The position numbers and the translations under genes were made by a program. Below the pieces are notes generated by a model. That model saw only the letters and a program-made list of their open reading frames with translations. It was not told where the DNA came from and ran no database searches. Shown one piece after another: positions 35,776 to 44,472 of a DNA stretch of 64,000 nucleotides. This DNA is from Hyphomicrobiales bacterium. Lineage in GTDB: Bacteria; Pseudomonadota; Alphaproteobacteria; Parvibaculales; Parvibaculaceae. Position 1 is the first letter of the stretch; each line of letters opens with the position of its first letter. The stretch lies in the NCBI GenBank assembly GCA_016124805.1, contig WGND01000003.1, forward strand, positions 1 to 64,000, given 5' to 3'.

Positions 35776-37209
35776 ATGATGAAAACCTATCTTCAATTCT
35801 ATATCAATGGCCAGTGGGTTGACCCTGCCGAGCCGCGCACCATCGACGTGATCAACCCGGCAACGGAAGAGCCCATCGGCAAGATCAGCCTGGGTTCGTC
35901 GAAGGATGTGGACAAGGCCGTCGCGGCTGCCCGTGCCGCCTTCCCGGCCTATTCGCGCACAACTCGCGAAGAACGTCTCGCCCTGCTTTCCAAGATCGTT
36001 GAAGTCTATCAGCGTCGCTATCCTGAATTTGCCGAGACGATCTCGCTGGAAATGGGCGCGCCGATCAAGCTGTCGCAGGCTGCACAGGCGGCGACAGGTC
36101 TGGCTCACCTCATGACCACGATTGAAATCCTCAAGAACTACAAGTTCGAGGAACTGCGCGGCACGACAAGCATCGTTCGCGAGCCTGTGGGCGTTTGCGG
36201 GCTGATCACGCCATGGAACTGGCCGATCAACCAGATCATCTGCAAGGTGGCTCCGGCGCTTGCGGCGGGCTGCACCGTTGTGCTGAAGCCGTCGGAAGTG
36301 GCACCGCTCAATGCCTGCCTGCTGGCTGAAGTGATGGACGAAGCTGGCGTGCCGGCTGGCGTCTTCAACATGGTCAATGGCGACGGCCCCGGCGTGGGTG
36401 CTCCGCTGTCGGCGCACCCCGATGTGGACATGATGTCCTTCACCGGTTCCACACGCGCCGGCGTGCTGGTGGCAAAAGCCGCCGCCGACACCGTGAAGCG
36501 CGTGGCCCAGGAACTGGGTGGCAAGTCCGCCAATATCGTTCTGGAAGATGCCGACCTCAAAAAGGCCGTGGTTGGCGGCGTCATGAACATGATGAGCAAT
36601 TCAGGCCAGTCCTGTAACGCGCCGTCACGCATGCTCGTGCCTGCCAGCAAGCAGGATGAAGCCATCGAGATCGCCAAGGCGACCGTTGCCGGTGTGAAGG
36701 TGGGTGATCCCTTTGCCGAAGGCACCACGATGGGTCCTGTTGTCAGCGAAGTGCAGTATGAAAAGATCCAGGGTCTCATCCAGAAGGGCATCGAAGAAGG
36801 CGCCACGCTGGTTGCCGGTGGTCTGGGGCGTCCCGATGGTCTCAACAAGGGCTATTTCGTGCGCCCCACCATCTTCGCCAATGTCACCAATGACATGACG
36901 ATTGCGCGCGAAGAAATCTTCGGCCCCGTGCTGACGATCCTTCCCTACAAGACCGAAGCGGAAGCCATCGAGATTGCCAATGACACGGTTTATGGCCTGT
37001 CGGGCTATGTGCAGTCGGGCACGGTTGAACATGCCCGCGAAGTTGCCTCGCAGCTGCGCACCGGCAATGTGCATCTCAATGGGGCCGGTCCCGACTTCGG
37101 CGCGCCGTTCGGCGGCTACAAGCAGTCGGGCAACGGCCGCGAATGGGGTGAGTTCGGTTTCGAAGACTTCCTCGAAACCAAAGCCGTCATTGGCTACAAC
37201 GCCGCCTGA
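35776..37209 (+). CDS. NAD(P)-dependent aldehyde dehydrogenase
   Basis: A 477-residue ALDH-superfamily enzyme that oxidises an aldehyde to the acid. The catalytic Cys280 lies in SNSGQSCNAPSR and the general base Glu246 in AQELGGKSANIV. The cofactor-binding segments are TPWNWPINQIICKVAPALAAGCTVVLKPSE and SFTGSTRAG, and the C-terminal motif is FGGYKQSGNGREWG. Strong AAGGAGG precedes ATGATG; either Met may be the start. It may take the aldehydes produced by the GMC enzymes next door (inference). It is terminated by a bidirectional hairpin. Confidence 0.93.
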   Translation: MMKTYLQFYINGQWVDPAEPRTIDVINPATEEPIGKISLGSSKDVDKAVAAARAAFPAYSRTTREERLALLSKIVEVYQRRYPEFAETISLEMGAPIKLSQAAQAATGLAHLMTTIEILKNYKFEELRGTTSIVREPVGVCGLITPWNWPINQIICKVAPALAAGCTVVLKPSEVAPLNACLLAEVMDEAGVPAGVFNMVNGDGPGVGAPLSAHPDVDMMSFTGSTRAGVLVAKAAADTVKRVAQELGGKSANIVLEDADLKKAVVGGVMNMMSNSGQSCNAPSRMLVPASKQDEAIEIAKATVAGVKVGDPFAEGTTMGPVVSEVQYEKIQGLIQKGIEEGATLVAGGLGRPDGLNKGYFVRPTIFANVTNDMTIAREEIFGPVLTILPYKTEAEAIEIANDTVYGLSGYVQSGTVEHAREVASQLRTGNVHLNGAGPDFGAPFGGYKQSGNGREWGEFGFEDFLETKAVIGYNAA

Positions 37210-37233
37210 GTTTTCGGGTCCATCCGAACACGG

Positions 37234-37267
37234 AAAAGCCGGAGCGAGAAATCGCCCCGGCTTTTTT
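37234..37267. terminator. Bidirectional terminator
   Basis: AAAAGCCGG..GCGA / TCGC..CCGGCTTTT hairpin with a GAAA loop and T-runs on both strands, between the convergent aldehyde dehydrogenase and MFS genes. Its right edge touches the MFS stop codon. Confidence 0.85.
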
Positions 37268-38622
37268 CATGCCACGCGTTTTGTTCGATGCCGAGGTTCA
37301 TCGACCTTCCAGACAATCATGGCGATGGCGGCCATGAGGCAGGCGACAGAGAAGCTGAAGACCCATTCATAGGACGCGCCATTGGCGATGAGGCCGCCGA
37401 CCAGCGGGCCAAGGCCCATCATGAAGGCAATGGCCGTGTTGAGCATGCCGATGCGCATGGGCAGGTCGTCGCGGGAGCCGAATTCGAGCGTGATGTTCTG
37501 CGTGCAGTTCTGAAAGCCGCCCTGGCCTGCGCCAAGGCCTGCAAAGACAGCAGAGAGCAGCAGGAGCGAACTCACATTCATCAGGGCGATGGTGGCAAGC
37601 GCCCAGAGGCTTGTGGCCATGAGAAAGACGATGCGATTGCCGAAGCGGTCGGCGATCCAGCCCCAGAAAAGATTCATCGCCGTTTGCGACAGCAGGAAGG
37701 CTGTGGACAGGACACCGAGCGTGGTGCCTGACAGGCCGATCTCGTGGCCTGCATAGATCACATAAAATGGCACGGCCATGGTGCTGAAGGCGGCGAGCGC
37801 GGCGGCGACAAAGAAAAAGCCGAGCGCATGATCCTGCCGGATCATCGTGGGCACTTCGCGCATGCGGCTCAAATAGCTTGACCTGGCGCGGATGCTGGGC
37901 GGTTCGGGCTCGCGAACCAGCATCAGCAGGGTGAGGCCGATGGAGGTGAGAATGAAAGCGGTCAGAAAGGTTGTGGCATAGCCATTGCCGAGCGCTTTGC
38001 CCTCGACAAAATAATGACCGCCGACATAGGCAACGCCTGACGCGGTGAGACCGGCGGCAAAATTCCTGAAGCCCGTGAGGCGACCGCGCAGGCGCAGCGG
38101 AATGACCTTGGACATGAGATAGTTGAAGATGACGCCCTGAATGCCGTTGAAAAAACCGAACATGGCGAGGAAGCCGACGGCAAACCAAAGCGCAAGGGTG
38201 GGCGGCATGAAGAAGGCGGAAAGGGCAAGGCCCAGGACGCCGGCGCGCATGCCCCAGCCGATCATCAGCCCCATGGGCAGGACGCGCTTGCGATGCTCGA
38301 TCAGTGTCGCGCCGAAGGTGGAGGAGGCGGCATTGCCGAACCATTGGGCGGCGAGTGCCAGACCCACGGCAAATTCCGAGCCCGAGAGCAGATAGATGTA
38401 GGCCGGTACGAAAGTGGGCGCGGTGATGAGACGGAAGCCTGTCTGCCCTAGCAGCCCATGGCCGAGATTGGCGATGTAGTTGCGCGGCAGGTTGGTTTCG
38501 ATTTCCGCCTCATAAGCGGCTTCCGCGCTGGCGCGCGTTTCATCTGGCGTCTGGGATAGCTGATCCAAGGCATTCTCCGGCGGCGCGGTGTTCTTATTCT
38601 TGTCTGACGCCTGCCCCATCAT
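37267..38622 (-). CDS. MFS transporter
   Basis: A 451-residue major facilitator with 12 predicted helices after a 50-residue hydrophilic N-terminus. Typical cytoplasmic-loop features are WGWIADRFGNRIVFLMA (motif A in the second half) and PLRLRGRLTGFRNFAAG. The family resembles uncharacterised alphaproteobacterial MFS proteins. It lies 40 bp after rlmJ on the same strand and may be the last gene of the ppk2 operon. The start is MM at 38622/38619 with a weak ribosome site. Substrate unknown. Confidence 0.85.
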   Translation of the reverse strand: MMGQASDKNKNTAPPENALDQLSQTPDETRASAEAAYEAEIETNLPRNYIANLGHGLLGQTGFRLITAPTFVPAYIYLLSGSEFAVGLALAAQWFGNAASSTFGATLIEHRKRVLPMGLMIGWGMRAGVLGLALSAFFMPPTLALWFAVGFLAMFGFFNGIQGVIFNYLMSKVIPLRLRGRLTGFRNFAAGLTASGVAYVGGHYFVEGKALGNGYATTFLTAFILTSIGLTLLMLVREPEPPSIRARSSYLSRMREVPTMIRQDHALGFFFVAAALAAFSTMAVPFYVIYAGHEIGLSGTTLGVLSTAFLLSQTAMNLFWGWIADRFGNRIVFLMATSLWALATIALMNVSSLLLLSAVFAGLGAGQGGFQNCTQNITLEFGSRDDLPMRIGMLNTAIAFMMGLGPLVGGLIANGASYEWVFSFSVACLMAAIAMIVWKVDEPRHRTKRVA

Positions 38623-38662
38623 GATAGACGCTATGATCGGCCCGGTCAGTCATGTTTTGCAC

Positions 38663-39493
38663 TCAGCTTGTGAGTTGTTCGACATGGCCCATGGCGCCTT
38701 CGCCTGTGGCCATGAGATCGGCGAGCCAGTTGAAGAGATCACGGGCCTCGCCCGCCAGCGTCCAGGGCGGGTTGATGATGACCATGCCGCAGCCGGTCAT
38801 GCGGGTCGGGTCGGCCGTTTCGAGGCGCAATTCGCAGAGCAGGGTCTTGGGCGGCCCGTCATTCATCATTTTTTCGAGAAAATCACCGGACACGCTCGGG
38901 TCTTTCATCGGATACCAGATCATATAGGTGGCTGTGGGCCAGCGCGTCAGCGCATCGTCGAGAGCTGTTCGGATGTCCTGAAATTCGCTGCGCTGCTCAA
39001 AAGGCGGGTCGATCAGCACGACGCCGCGGCGCTCCTTTGGCGGCAGCATGGATTTGAGCGCCTGATAGCCGTTCATCTCATGGACGCTGACCTGATCATC
39101 ACGCCGGAAGAGTCTTTTCAGGCTGGCGGCATCTTCGGGATGAAGCTCGCAAAGCGCCAGCCTGTCGCCCTCGCGCAGCATCTCGCGCGCGATGAGCGGC
39201 GAGCCGGGATATTGCGAGAGATCGCCGCCGCCCAGTTTGCGGATCATGGCGACATAGGATTCAAGCGCGGGATGCAGGGGCTCGGCCTCGAGCACGCGCT
39301 CAATGCCGCGATGAAACTCGCCGGTTTTTTGTGCCTCGATGCCGGAAAGATCCGTCAGGCCGGTGCCGGCATGGGTATCGAGAATGAAGAAGGGTTTTTC
39401 CTTGAGCTTCAGATAGTCGATCACGGCCATGAACAGGGCATGCTTCATCACATCGGCAAAATTGCCTGCATGATAGGCGTGGCGATAGTTCAC
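38663..39493 (-). CDS. rlmJ: 23S rRNA (adenine-N6)-methyltransferase RlmJ
   Basis: A 276-residue SAM-dependent enzyme that methylates A2030 of 23S rRNA in E. coli. It begins at a GTG with the diagnostic MNYRHAYHAGNFADVMKHALF. The SAM site is DTHAGTG near residue 39 and the amino-methylase motif is VLIDPPFEQ near 163. WYPMKDP near 203 is also typical. The GTG overlaps the stop of the upstream MFS gene (GTGA), so translation is coupled. The C-terminus is complete. Confidence 0.93.
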   Translation of the reverse strand: MNYRHAYHAGNFADVMKHALFMAVIDYLKLKEKPFFILDTHAGTGLTDLSGIEAQKTGEFHRGIERVLEAEPLHPALESYVAMIRKLGGGDLSQYPGSPLIAREMLREGDRLALCELHPEDAASLKRLFRRDDQVSVHEMNGYQALKSMLPPKERRGVVLIDPPFEQRSEFQDIRTALDDALTRWPTATYMIWYPMKDPSVSGDFLEKMMNDGPPKTLLCELRLETADPTRMTGCGMVIINPPWTLAGEARDLFNWLADLMATGEGAMGHVEQLTS

Positions 39494-40701
39494 GAGGCTG
39501 TCTCCGTGGCGCGGGGGGCAAAGAGAAGAAGGGCGATGAGGCCCATCAGCGTGATGGCGGCGCCTGCGAGGAAGGTTGCCGCAGGCCCTGACATGTCCCA
39601 GAGCGCGCCGGCCAGGACGCTGGCTGCCAGCAAGACAATGCCGCAGATGAAATTGAACACTCCGAAGGCGCTGCCGCGCAAGGTGGCGGGGGCGGCATCG
39701 GCTATCAGCGTGGAGAGAAGGCCCTGGGTGAGCCCCATATGCAGGCCCCAAAGCGCGACGCCTGCAAAAAGGATCAGGGGTGTTGAAGAAACCGCGAGGA
39801 CAAGATCGGCGAGGATGAGGACGGCAAAGCCTGCGACCATGAGGGATTTGCGGTCCATCACATCGGCCATGAGCCCGGCGGGATAGGCCGAAAGCGCGTA
39901 AGCCGCGCTCATCACCACCATGACGAGCGGCACAAAGGCGATGGTCAGCCCGGTTGATTGGGCGCGCAGGATGAGAAAGGCTTCCGAGAAACGCGCCAGT
40001 GTGAGGATGGCGCCGATGGCAACCACGCGCCAATAGGGCGCGCCAAGCGCCATGATCTCGCTTTTGCGGAAGGGCATGGCGCGTCTGGCCGATTTGTCCC
40101 GCGCGACATGATCGGGTTCGCGCACCCAGATGACGAGAATGGCGAGCGCGAGGAAGGCCGGGATGACCGCAAACCAGAGCACGAGGCGGATATTGTCGCT
40201 AAGCCAGAGCATGAGCAGGATGGCAAGCAGGGGACCGGCGACAGCGCCAGCGGTATCGAGTGACTGGCGCAATCCATAGGCGGCACCGCGCTGGGCGACA
40301 GGCACGATGTCGGCAATCAATGCGTCGCGCGGGGCACCGCGAATGCCCTTGCCGACACGGTCGGTGAAGCGGGCGGTAAAGACCGTCACGATGGAGTCGG
40401 CCATCGGGAAGAAGGGTTTGGTGAAAGCGGCCATGCCATAGCCGATGACGGTGAGCAGCTTGCGCTTGCCGAGCCAGTCGCTCAAGACGCCGGAAAAGAC
40501 CTTGGTGATGGAAGCAATGGCCTCCGCGATGCCTTCCAATATGCCAAGCGTCAGAACGCTGGCGCCCAATGTGGTGACGAGGAAGACGGGCAACAGGGCG
40601 TGAATGAGTTCGGACGACATGTCCATGAAGAAGCTGGTCATGCCGAGCGCCCAGATGCCGGCGGGCAGGGCGGCGGATGTGCGGACGGTCTTGTCACTCA
40701 T
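39490..40701 (-). CDS. MFS transporter
   Basis: A 403-residue 12-helix facilitator. It begins MTSFFMDMSSELIHALLPVFLVTTLGAS and has motif A-like SGVLSDWLGKRKLLTVIGYGM, followed by DRVGKGIRGAPRDALIAD. The last is characteristic of a widespread MFS group often found near stress or metal genes. It is inside an operon with 4-bp overlaps on both sides (DUF4010 gene upstream, rlmJ downstream). Substrate unknown. Confidence 0.87.
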   Translation of the reverse strand: MSDKTVRTSAALPAGIWALGMTSFFMDMSSELIHALLPVFLVTTLGASVLTLGILEGIAEAIASITKVFSGVLSDWLGKRKLLTVIGYGMAAFTKPFFPMADSIVTVFTARFTDRVGKGIRGAPRDALIADIVPVAQRGAAYGLRQSLDTAGAVAGPLLAILLMLWLSDNIRLVLWFAVIPAFLALAILVIWVREPDHVARDKSARRAMPFRKSEIMALGAPYWRVVAIGAILTLARFSEAFLILRAQSTGLTIAFVPLVMVVMSAAYALSAYPAGLMADVMDRKSLMVAGFAVLILADLVLAVSSTPLILFAGVALWGLHMGLTQGLLSTLIADAAPATLRGSAFGVFNFICGIVLLAASVLAGALWDMSGPAATFLAGAAITLMGLIALLLFAPRATETAS

Positions 40702-42038
40702 GGAAATTGTGCAACATAAAAGGCGGCGGCAAAGCCAAGGATCGCGAGAAAGACAAGGCCAAGGCCGGGTCGCGCGCCTGCATTGCGTCCGGCAAAGACA
40801 AAAGTGTAGCAGCCCTTGAGCAGATTGTTCGAGGAGGCGGCGATGAGGATGCTGATTGTTCCCAGATGCAGCGGCACGCTCTTGCCGGTGCCCTGCGCCA
40901 TGCTGAGCACAAAGGGGTCGACATCGGTAAAGCCCGCCAGACCGGCAATGGCAAAGAGGCCGGATTCGCCAAAACGCTGGCGGGCAAATTCGACACCGAT
41001 GGTCAGGACAATGAAGAGGCTGGCAAAGATGAGGGCGGTCGAAATTTCCAGCGGGTTGTTCACTTCATGGGGACCTTTTTTCTTGAGGGTCGCGTGGCGT
41101 CTGCTGATTGCATAAAGGATGCCCGCCATGGTCAGTCCCACCGCGCAGAGCAGAAGTATGTAAGGCGCCAGATGGAGGGCAAGTGTCTGGCTGAAAATCG
41201 CGACCACAACCAGAATGCGCAGGAACATGATGGAGGTTGCCAGCATGAGGGCGGACTGGATGCGATAGATCTGCATGGCGTCGTGGCGCGCCTGCCGGGC
41301 AAGCACGACTGTTGTGGCCGTTGAGGAATAGAGCCCGCCAAGGGCAGCCGAGATCAGCACGCCACTGTCGGGTGCCAGAAAGCGCTGCACGAGATAGCTG
41401 ACATAGGAAAGCGTGCTTACCGCGACAACGGCCAGCCAGACCTCATAGGGTGTGAGCGCTGTCCATTCGGTGACGGGCACATTGGGCACCAGCGGCAGGA
41501 TGATGCCGATGATGATGAGAAATTTGGCAAGCGTGACGAACTCGCCGCCCAGACTGGCCGAGAGGTTGTGCAGTTTTTCACGCGCACCGGCAAAGAGCAC
41601 GGCGGCGACGGTGACGGCGACGGGAACCCAGATGGGCGCCACAAGGGCCATGGGCCCGATGAGATAGGCAAGCAAATTGCAGACCGGTGCCATGATGCCG
41701 GCGTCAATGCGGTCATCATCGCCAGGTGCGCGTGAGGGCATTTCGCCATGACGCTGGGCATCAAGCCGATGCCAGTAATAAACGGCCAGAAGAAACCCCA
41801 GCACGATCAGGCCGCCCAGCAACAGAAGGCCTGTCACAGGCTCAATGGCATAGAGCAGGGCGCCTGTCAGTGCGAGCAGGGGAAAGGTGCGCACGCCGCC
41901 GGGTGGCTTGGCCCGGGTGCGGGCGAAATATTCTTCAAAGGCCAGGCCGAAAAACAGGCCGAGGGCAATGACCAGCAGCAATCGCTCAGGCTTGAGCAAT
42001 GTGGAGGCTGCGGCCAGAAGCTCGACGCTGCTGTTCAA
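40698..42038 (-). CDS. MgtC/SapB-like membrane protein with DUF4010
   Basis: A 446-residue integral membrane protein. The first 140 residues are MgtC/SapB-like (LLLVIALGLFFGLAFEEYFARTR, then GVRTFPLLALTGALLYAIEP). The remainder is a DUF4010 domain with about eight helices (ALTPYEVWLAVVAVSTLSYVSYLVQRF, GGLYSSTATTVVLARQ, AGLAGFTDVDPFVLSMAQG). MgtC relatives affect magnesium and phosphate homeostasis. It overlaps ppk2 by 4 bp, which suggests a link with polyphosphate or divalent cations (inference). Confidence 0.87.
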   Translation of the reverse strand: MNSSVELLAAASTLLKPERLLLVIALGLFFGLAFEEYFARTRAKPPGGVRTFPLLALTGALLYAIEPVTGLLLLGGLIVLGFLLAVYYWHRLDAQRHGEMPSRAPGDDDRIDAGIMAPVCNLLAYLIGPMALVAPIWVPVAVTVAAVLFAGAREKLHNLSASLGGEFVTLAKFLIIIGIILPLVPNVPVTEWTALTPYEVWLAVVAVSTLSYVSYLVQRFLAPDSGVLISAALGGLYSSTATTVVLARQARHDAMQIYRIQSALMLATSIMFLRILVVVAIFSQTLALHLAPYILLLCAVGLTMAGILYAISRRHATLKKKGPHEVNNPLEISTALIFASLFIVLTIGVEFARQRFGESGLFAIAGLAGFTDVDPFVLSMAQGTGKSVPLHLGTISILIAASSNNLLKGCYTFVFAGRNAGARPGLGLVFLAILGFAAAFYVAQFP

Positions 42039-42835
42039 GATTCGATCTTCCCGCTTTGCAGGTGGATCGGATCGAAATTGAAGACGATCTCGCGATCCGG
42101 CACGGTGAGCTTTGTTTTCTTGCCCTCATATTCCGTGCGATTGAGGATGTCGCGAATGACATTGAGGCGCGTGACCTTCTTGTTATTGGCACAGGCGATT
42201 GTCCATGGGGCAGCGAGACTGTGTGTCCGCGACAGCATGGCATCGCGCGCTTCGCTGTAGTCGTGCCAGTGTTTCTGGGCGACCGCGTCAATCGGGGAAA
42301 TTTTCCATTGCTTCAGCGGGTCCTTGCGACGATCCGCCAGACGCTTTTTCTGCTCGTCGCGCGAGATGTCGAGGAAATATTTGATGATGGTGATGCCGGA
42401 ATTGATGAGCATGGCTTCAAACATGGGCACGGTGTCCAGGAAGCGCTCATATTGATCATCGGTACAGAAACCCATGACGCGTTCTACACCGGCGCGGTTG
42501 TACCAGCTCCGGTTGAAGAGCACGATTTCCCCCGCCGCCGGCAGATGCGGCACATAGCGCTGGAAATACCATTGGGTGGTTTCGCGGTCAGACGGTTTGT
42601 TGAGGGCAACGACACGGGTTTCGCGCGGGCTGAGATGCTCGGTAATGCGTTTGATTGTGCCGTCCTTGCCCGCGCCGTCACGGCCCTCGACAATGATGAG
42701 GAGCTTTTGCCCGTTGGCAATGATGTCGCGCTGGAGTTTCACCAGCTCGACCTGAAGCTTGTAGAGTTCCTCGTCGTAATTGTCCTTGTCGAGTTCGAGA
42801 CGGGAGTCGTCTGATTTCTTCTTTTTGCCTGACAT
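42035..42835 (-). CDS. ppk2: Polyphosphate kinase 2 (PPK2)
   Basis: A 266-residue PPK2-family nucleotide kinase using polyphosphate. Walker A is EGRDGAGKDG with Lys57, Walker B is FNRSWYNRAGVERVMGFC, and the lid is ADRRKDPLKQWKISP. The single domain of this length fits class I PPK2 (NDP phosphorylation), although class cannot be proven here. The start at MSGKKKK is preceded by AAAGG. First gene of an overlapping operon running through DUF4010, MFS and rlmJ. Confidence 0.93.
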   Translation of the reverse strand: MSGKKKKSDDSRLELDKDNYDEELYKLQVELVKLQRDIIANGQKLLIIVEGRDGAGKDGTIKRITEHLSPRETRVVALNKPSDRETTQWYFQRYVPHLPAAGEIVLFNRSWYNRAGVERVMGFCTDDQYERFLDTVPMFEAMLINSGITIIKYFLDISRDEQKKRLADRRKDPLKQWKISPIDAVAQKHWHDYSEARDAMLSRTHSLAAPWTIACANNKKVTRLNVIRDILNRTEYEGKKTKLTVPDREIVFNFDPIHLQSGKIES

Positions 42836-42929
42836 GGCCAGCCTTTCCCCGCGACTCATGATTTGTCGCGGAAGCTGCCAGACTAACGCCATGGCGTTGT
42901 CAGGTCACGGGGGCAAGTGACAGCGAAGC

Positions 42930-43601
42930 TTACAGCCCGATAAAGGGCTGAAGCAGACGCGCGGCCATGCTTTCGAAGCGGATGGGACCATTTGTCAATG
43001 CGAGGCAGATGCATTCCTCGTCCGTGCCGATCGTCAGGCCATGACTGTCGGATGTATCCGTTTCCTCGATGTCACCACGCGCATAGGTGCCATGCGGGTC
43101 GGTGAAGCTGCCCTTGAGGACGAGTGTGAGCTCGGTTCCGTTATGGCCATGGCGGGGAATTTTGACGCCGGGTTGCGCCCGCAGCATCCAGAGCCGCTCA
43201 TCATTCTCGCCGCGCCACAGCTTGACCTTCTTCATGCCCGGCCCGAGAAAGCTCCATTTCAGGTCGTCGACATCGCATCCCAGCCACTCCCGCAGGGGCT
43301 GCGGCAGGGTGTGGGAGGGTGCGGCTGACGCATGTGCCTCAGGCTGTTCGGCGGGGGCTGTGTCCAGGCGTGACAATGTCCGGGCGAGCGCATCATCATC
43401 CATACCGATGGGCGACAGGGTGTCGAGCAGGGCGCCACCGACGGCTTCGGCAGCTGCTACCTTGGTGACAGCGTCAGGCAGGAAACTCAGATGCGATGCG
43501 ACCATCAGCGAAGCGCCCTCCGAGAGGGTGCCAGCCGCATAGGCCATGATCCATTCATCACCCAGTTGATGGACAGGTGTCGTTTTTGTCATTGCACTCA
43601 T
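42930..43601 (-). CDS. chrR: ChrR-type cupin anti-sigma factor, zinc-site variant
   Basis: A 223-residue ECF anti-sigma factor. The N-terminal domain (about 10-85) keeps the ChrR pattern HQLGDEWIMAYAAGTLSEG and H37. The two Cys that normally follow as HLxxCPxC are L41 and A44 (HLSFLPDAV), so the canonical His2Cys2 zinc site of the anti-sigma domain is broken. The C-terminal cupin keeps a full metal site, H151, H153, E157 and H187. In Rhodobacter, ChrR holds RpoE until singlet oxygen appears. Start overlaps the sigma gene stop. Confidence 0.88.
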   Translation of the reverse strand: MSAMTKTTPVHQLGDEWIMAYAAGTLSEGASLMVASHLSFLPDAVTKVAAAEAVGGALLDTLSPIGMDDDALARTLSRLDTAPAEQPEAHASAAPSHTLPQPLREWLGCDVDDLKWSFLGPGMKKVKLWRGENDERLWMLRAQPGVKIPRHGHNGTELTLVLKGSFTDPHGTYARGDIEETDTSDSHGLTIGTDEECICLALTNGPIRFESMAARLLQPFIGL

Positions 43602-44182
43602 TGCAGGTCCTCCAGCATTGGCCGCAGTCGGCCAAAGGCCAGTCTCAGTCTTGATTTAACGGTTCCCAGCGGGATGCCCAGCTGCTCGGCGATGGCTGAA
43701 TGGGCCAGTCCCTCCAGAAAGGACAGGTTAACCACTTCAGCCTGCTCTGGCGAAAGCGTTACCAGAGCGTCGCGCACCCGGTCCGCGATCTGGCGGCTTT
43801 CCAGTTCGCGGTCTGCCTGAACCGGTTCTTCCGGCATGAGCATAGGATCACTTGCGTCCAGCTCAGGCCTTTTTTCGCGCCGCACGGAATCGATAAAGCG
43901 GTTCCGCGCGATGGTAAAAATCCACGTGCCCACTGATGCCTTTTCGGGATCAAACTGGGCGGCTTTGCGCCAGACGGTGAGCATCACCTCCTGGGCAAGG
44001 TCTTCGGCCATGCGTTCATCCATGCGCATGCGGCGCAAATAGGATTTGACGCGCGGCGCATAGTGACTGAACAGGGCTGCGAAGGCGGTCCGGTCACTCT
44101 CACGGGCAATTGCGGCCATGTGAGAGGCCATTTCATTGGCCATTTCCGCCGACATCGTTGCTGGCGGTGCCTTTTGTTCCAT
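43598..44182 (-). CDS. rpoE: ECF sigma factor RpoE (ChrR-associated, ECF11-like)
   Basis: A 194-residue group IV sigma factor. Region 2 is FAALFSHYAPRVKSYLRRMRMDERMAEDLAQEVMLTVWRKAAQFDP, continuing to TWIFTIARNRFID. Region 4 is LSPEQAEVVNLSFLEGLAHSAIAEQLGIPLGTVKSRLRLAFGRLR. Pairing with ChrR assigns it to the photo-oxidative stress class. The start at 44182 (MEQKAPP) was chosen for AAGGA upstream and normal length. It is preceded by its own TGATCC-N18-TAAAGC promoter, implying positive autoregulation. Confidence 0.93.
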   Translation of the reverse strand: MEQKAPPATMSAEMANEMASHMAAIARESDRTAFAALFSHYAPRVKSYLRRMRMDERMAEDLAQEVMLTVWRKAAQFDPEKASVGTWIFTIARNRFIDSVRREKRPELDASDPMLMPEEPVQADRELESRQIADRVRDALVTLSPEQAEVVNLSFLEGLAHSAIAEQLGIPLGTVKSRLRLAFGRLRPMLEDLQ

Positions 44183-44271
44183 GAAGACCAGTTTCCTTAC
44201 AGGCGCCCGGCGCGGAGCGCGCGAGAGCAGGGTCGGGCGGGTCATCAGCGCAGAACCTGTTTGCATAGACA

Positions 44272-44301
44272 GCTTTACGAGGCTGATGCGGGATCGGATC
44301 A
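44272..44301 (-). promoter_or_regulatory. RpoE-dependent promoter of rpoE-chrR
   Basis: Minus strand: TGATCC (44301-44296), an 18-bp spacer, then TAAAGC (44277-44272). It matches the RpoE/ChrR-class promoter pattern TGATCC-N18-TAA. The first 13 bases, TGATCCGATCCCG, are identical to the divergent promoter at 44412. About 90 nt precede the rpoE start codon. Confidence 0.75.
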
Positions 44302-44411
44302 CGCCGAGACCATAATTCAGCCGATCCTTATGCAGAAACAGGCTTGATACAAGCGAAACAGCCCCCCGAGACATTCTGGCGCTGTCAGGACGGCATCAGG
44401 GCCCCATCCTG

Positions 44412-44441
44412 TGATCCGATCCCGGGTGGCAGGCGTAGGCA
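44412..44441 (+). promoter_or_regulatory. RpoE-dependent promoter of the COG2907 operon
   Basis: TGATCC (44412-44417), an 18-bp spacer, then TAGGCA (44436-44441), 32 bp before the start codon at 44473. It shares TGATCCGATCCCG with the rpoE promoter. The -10 is weaker (TAGGCA rather than TAA). Confidence 0.65.
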
Positions 44442-44472
44442 ATGAAATAACCCCAACCGGCATGAGGCATTT

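Noticed and set aside
37367-38344. A 325-codon open frame inside the MFS gene, same strand, other frame
   Set aside because: The Arg/His/Pro-rich composition without hydrophobic segments is typical of a frame-shifted shadow of a membrane protein; the MFS reading has 12 clear helices.
39494-40033. An in-frame N-terminal extension of rlmJ
   Set aside because: It runs through the upstream MFS gene in another frame and has an Arg/His/Pro-rich composition; the RlmJ family start (MNYRHAYHAGNF) coincides with the GTG at 39493.
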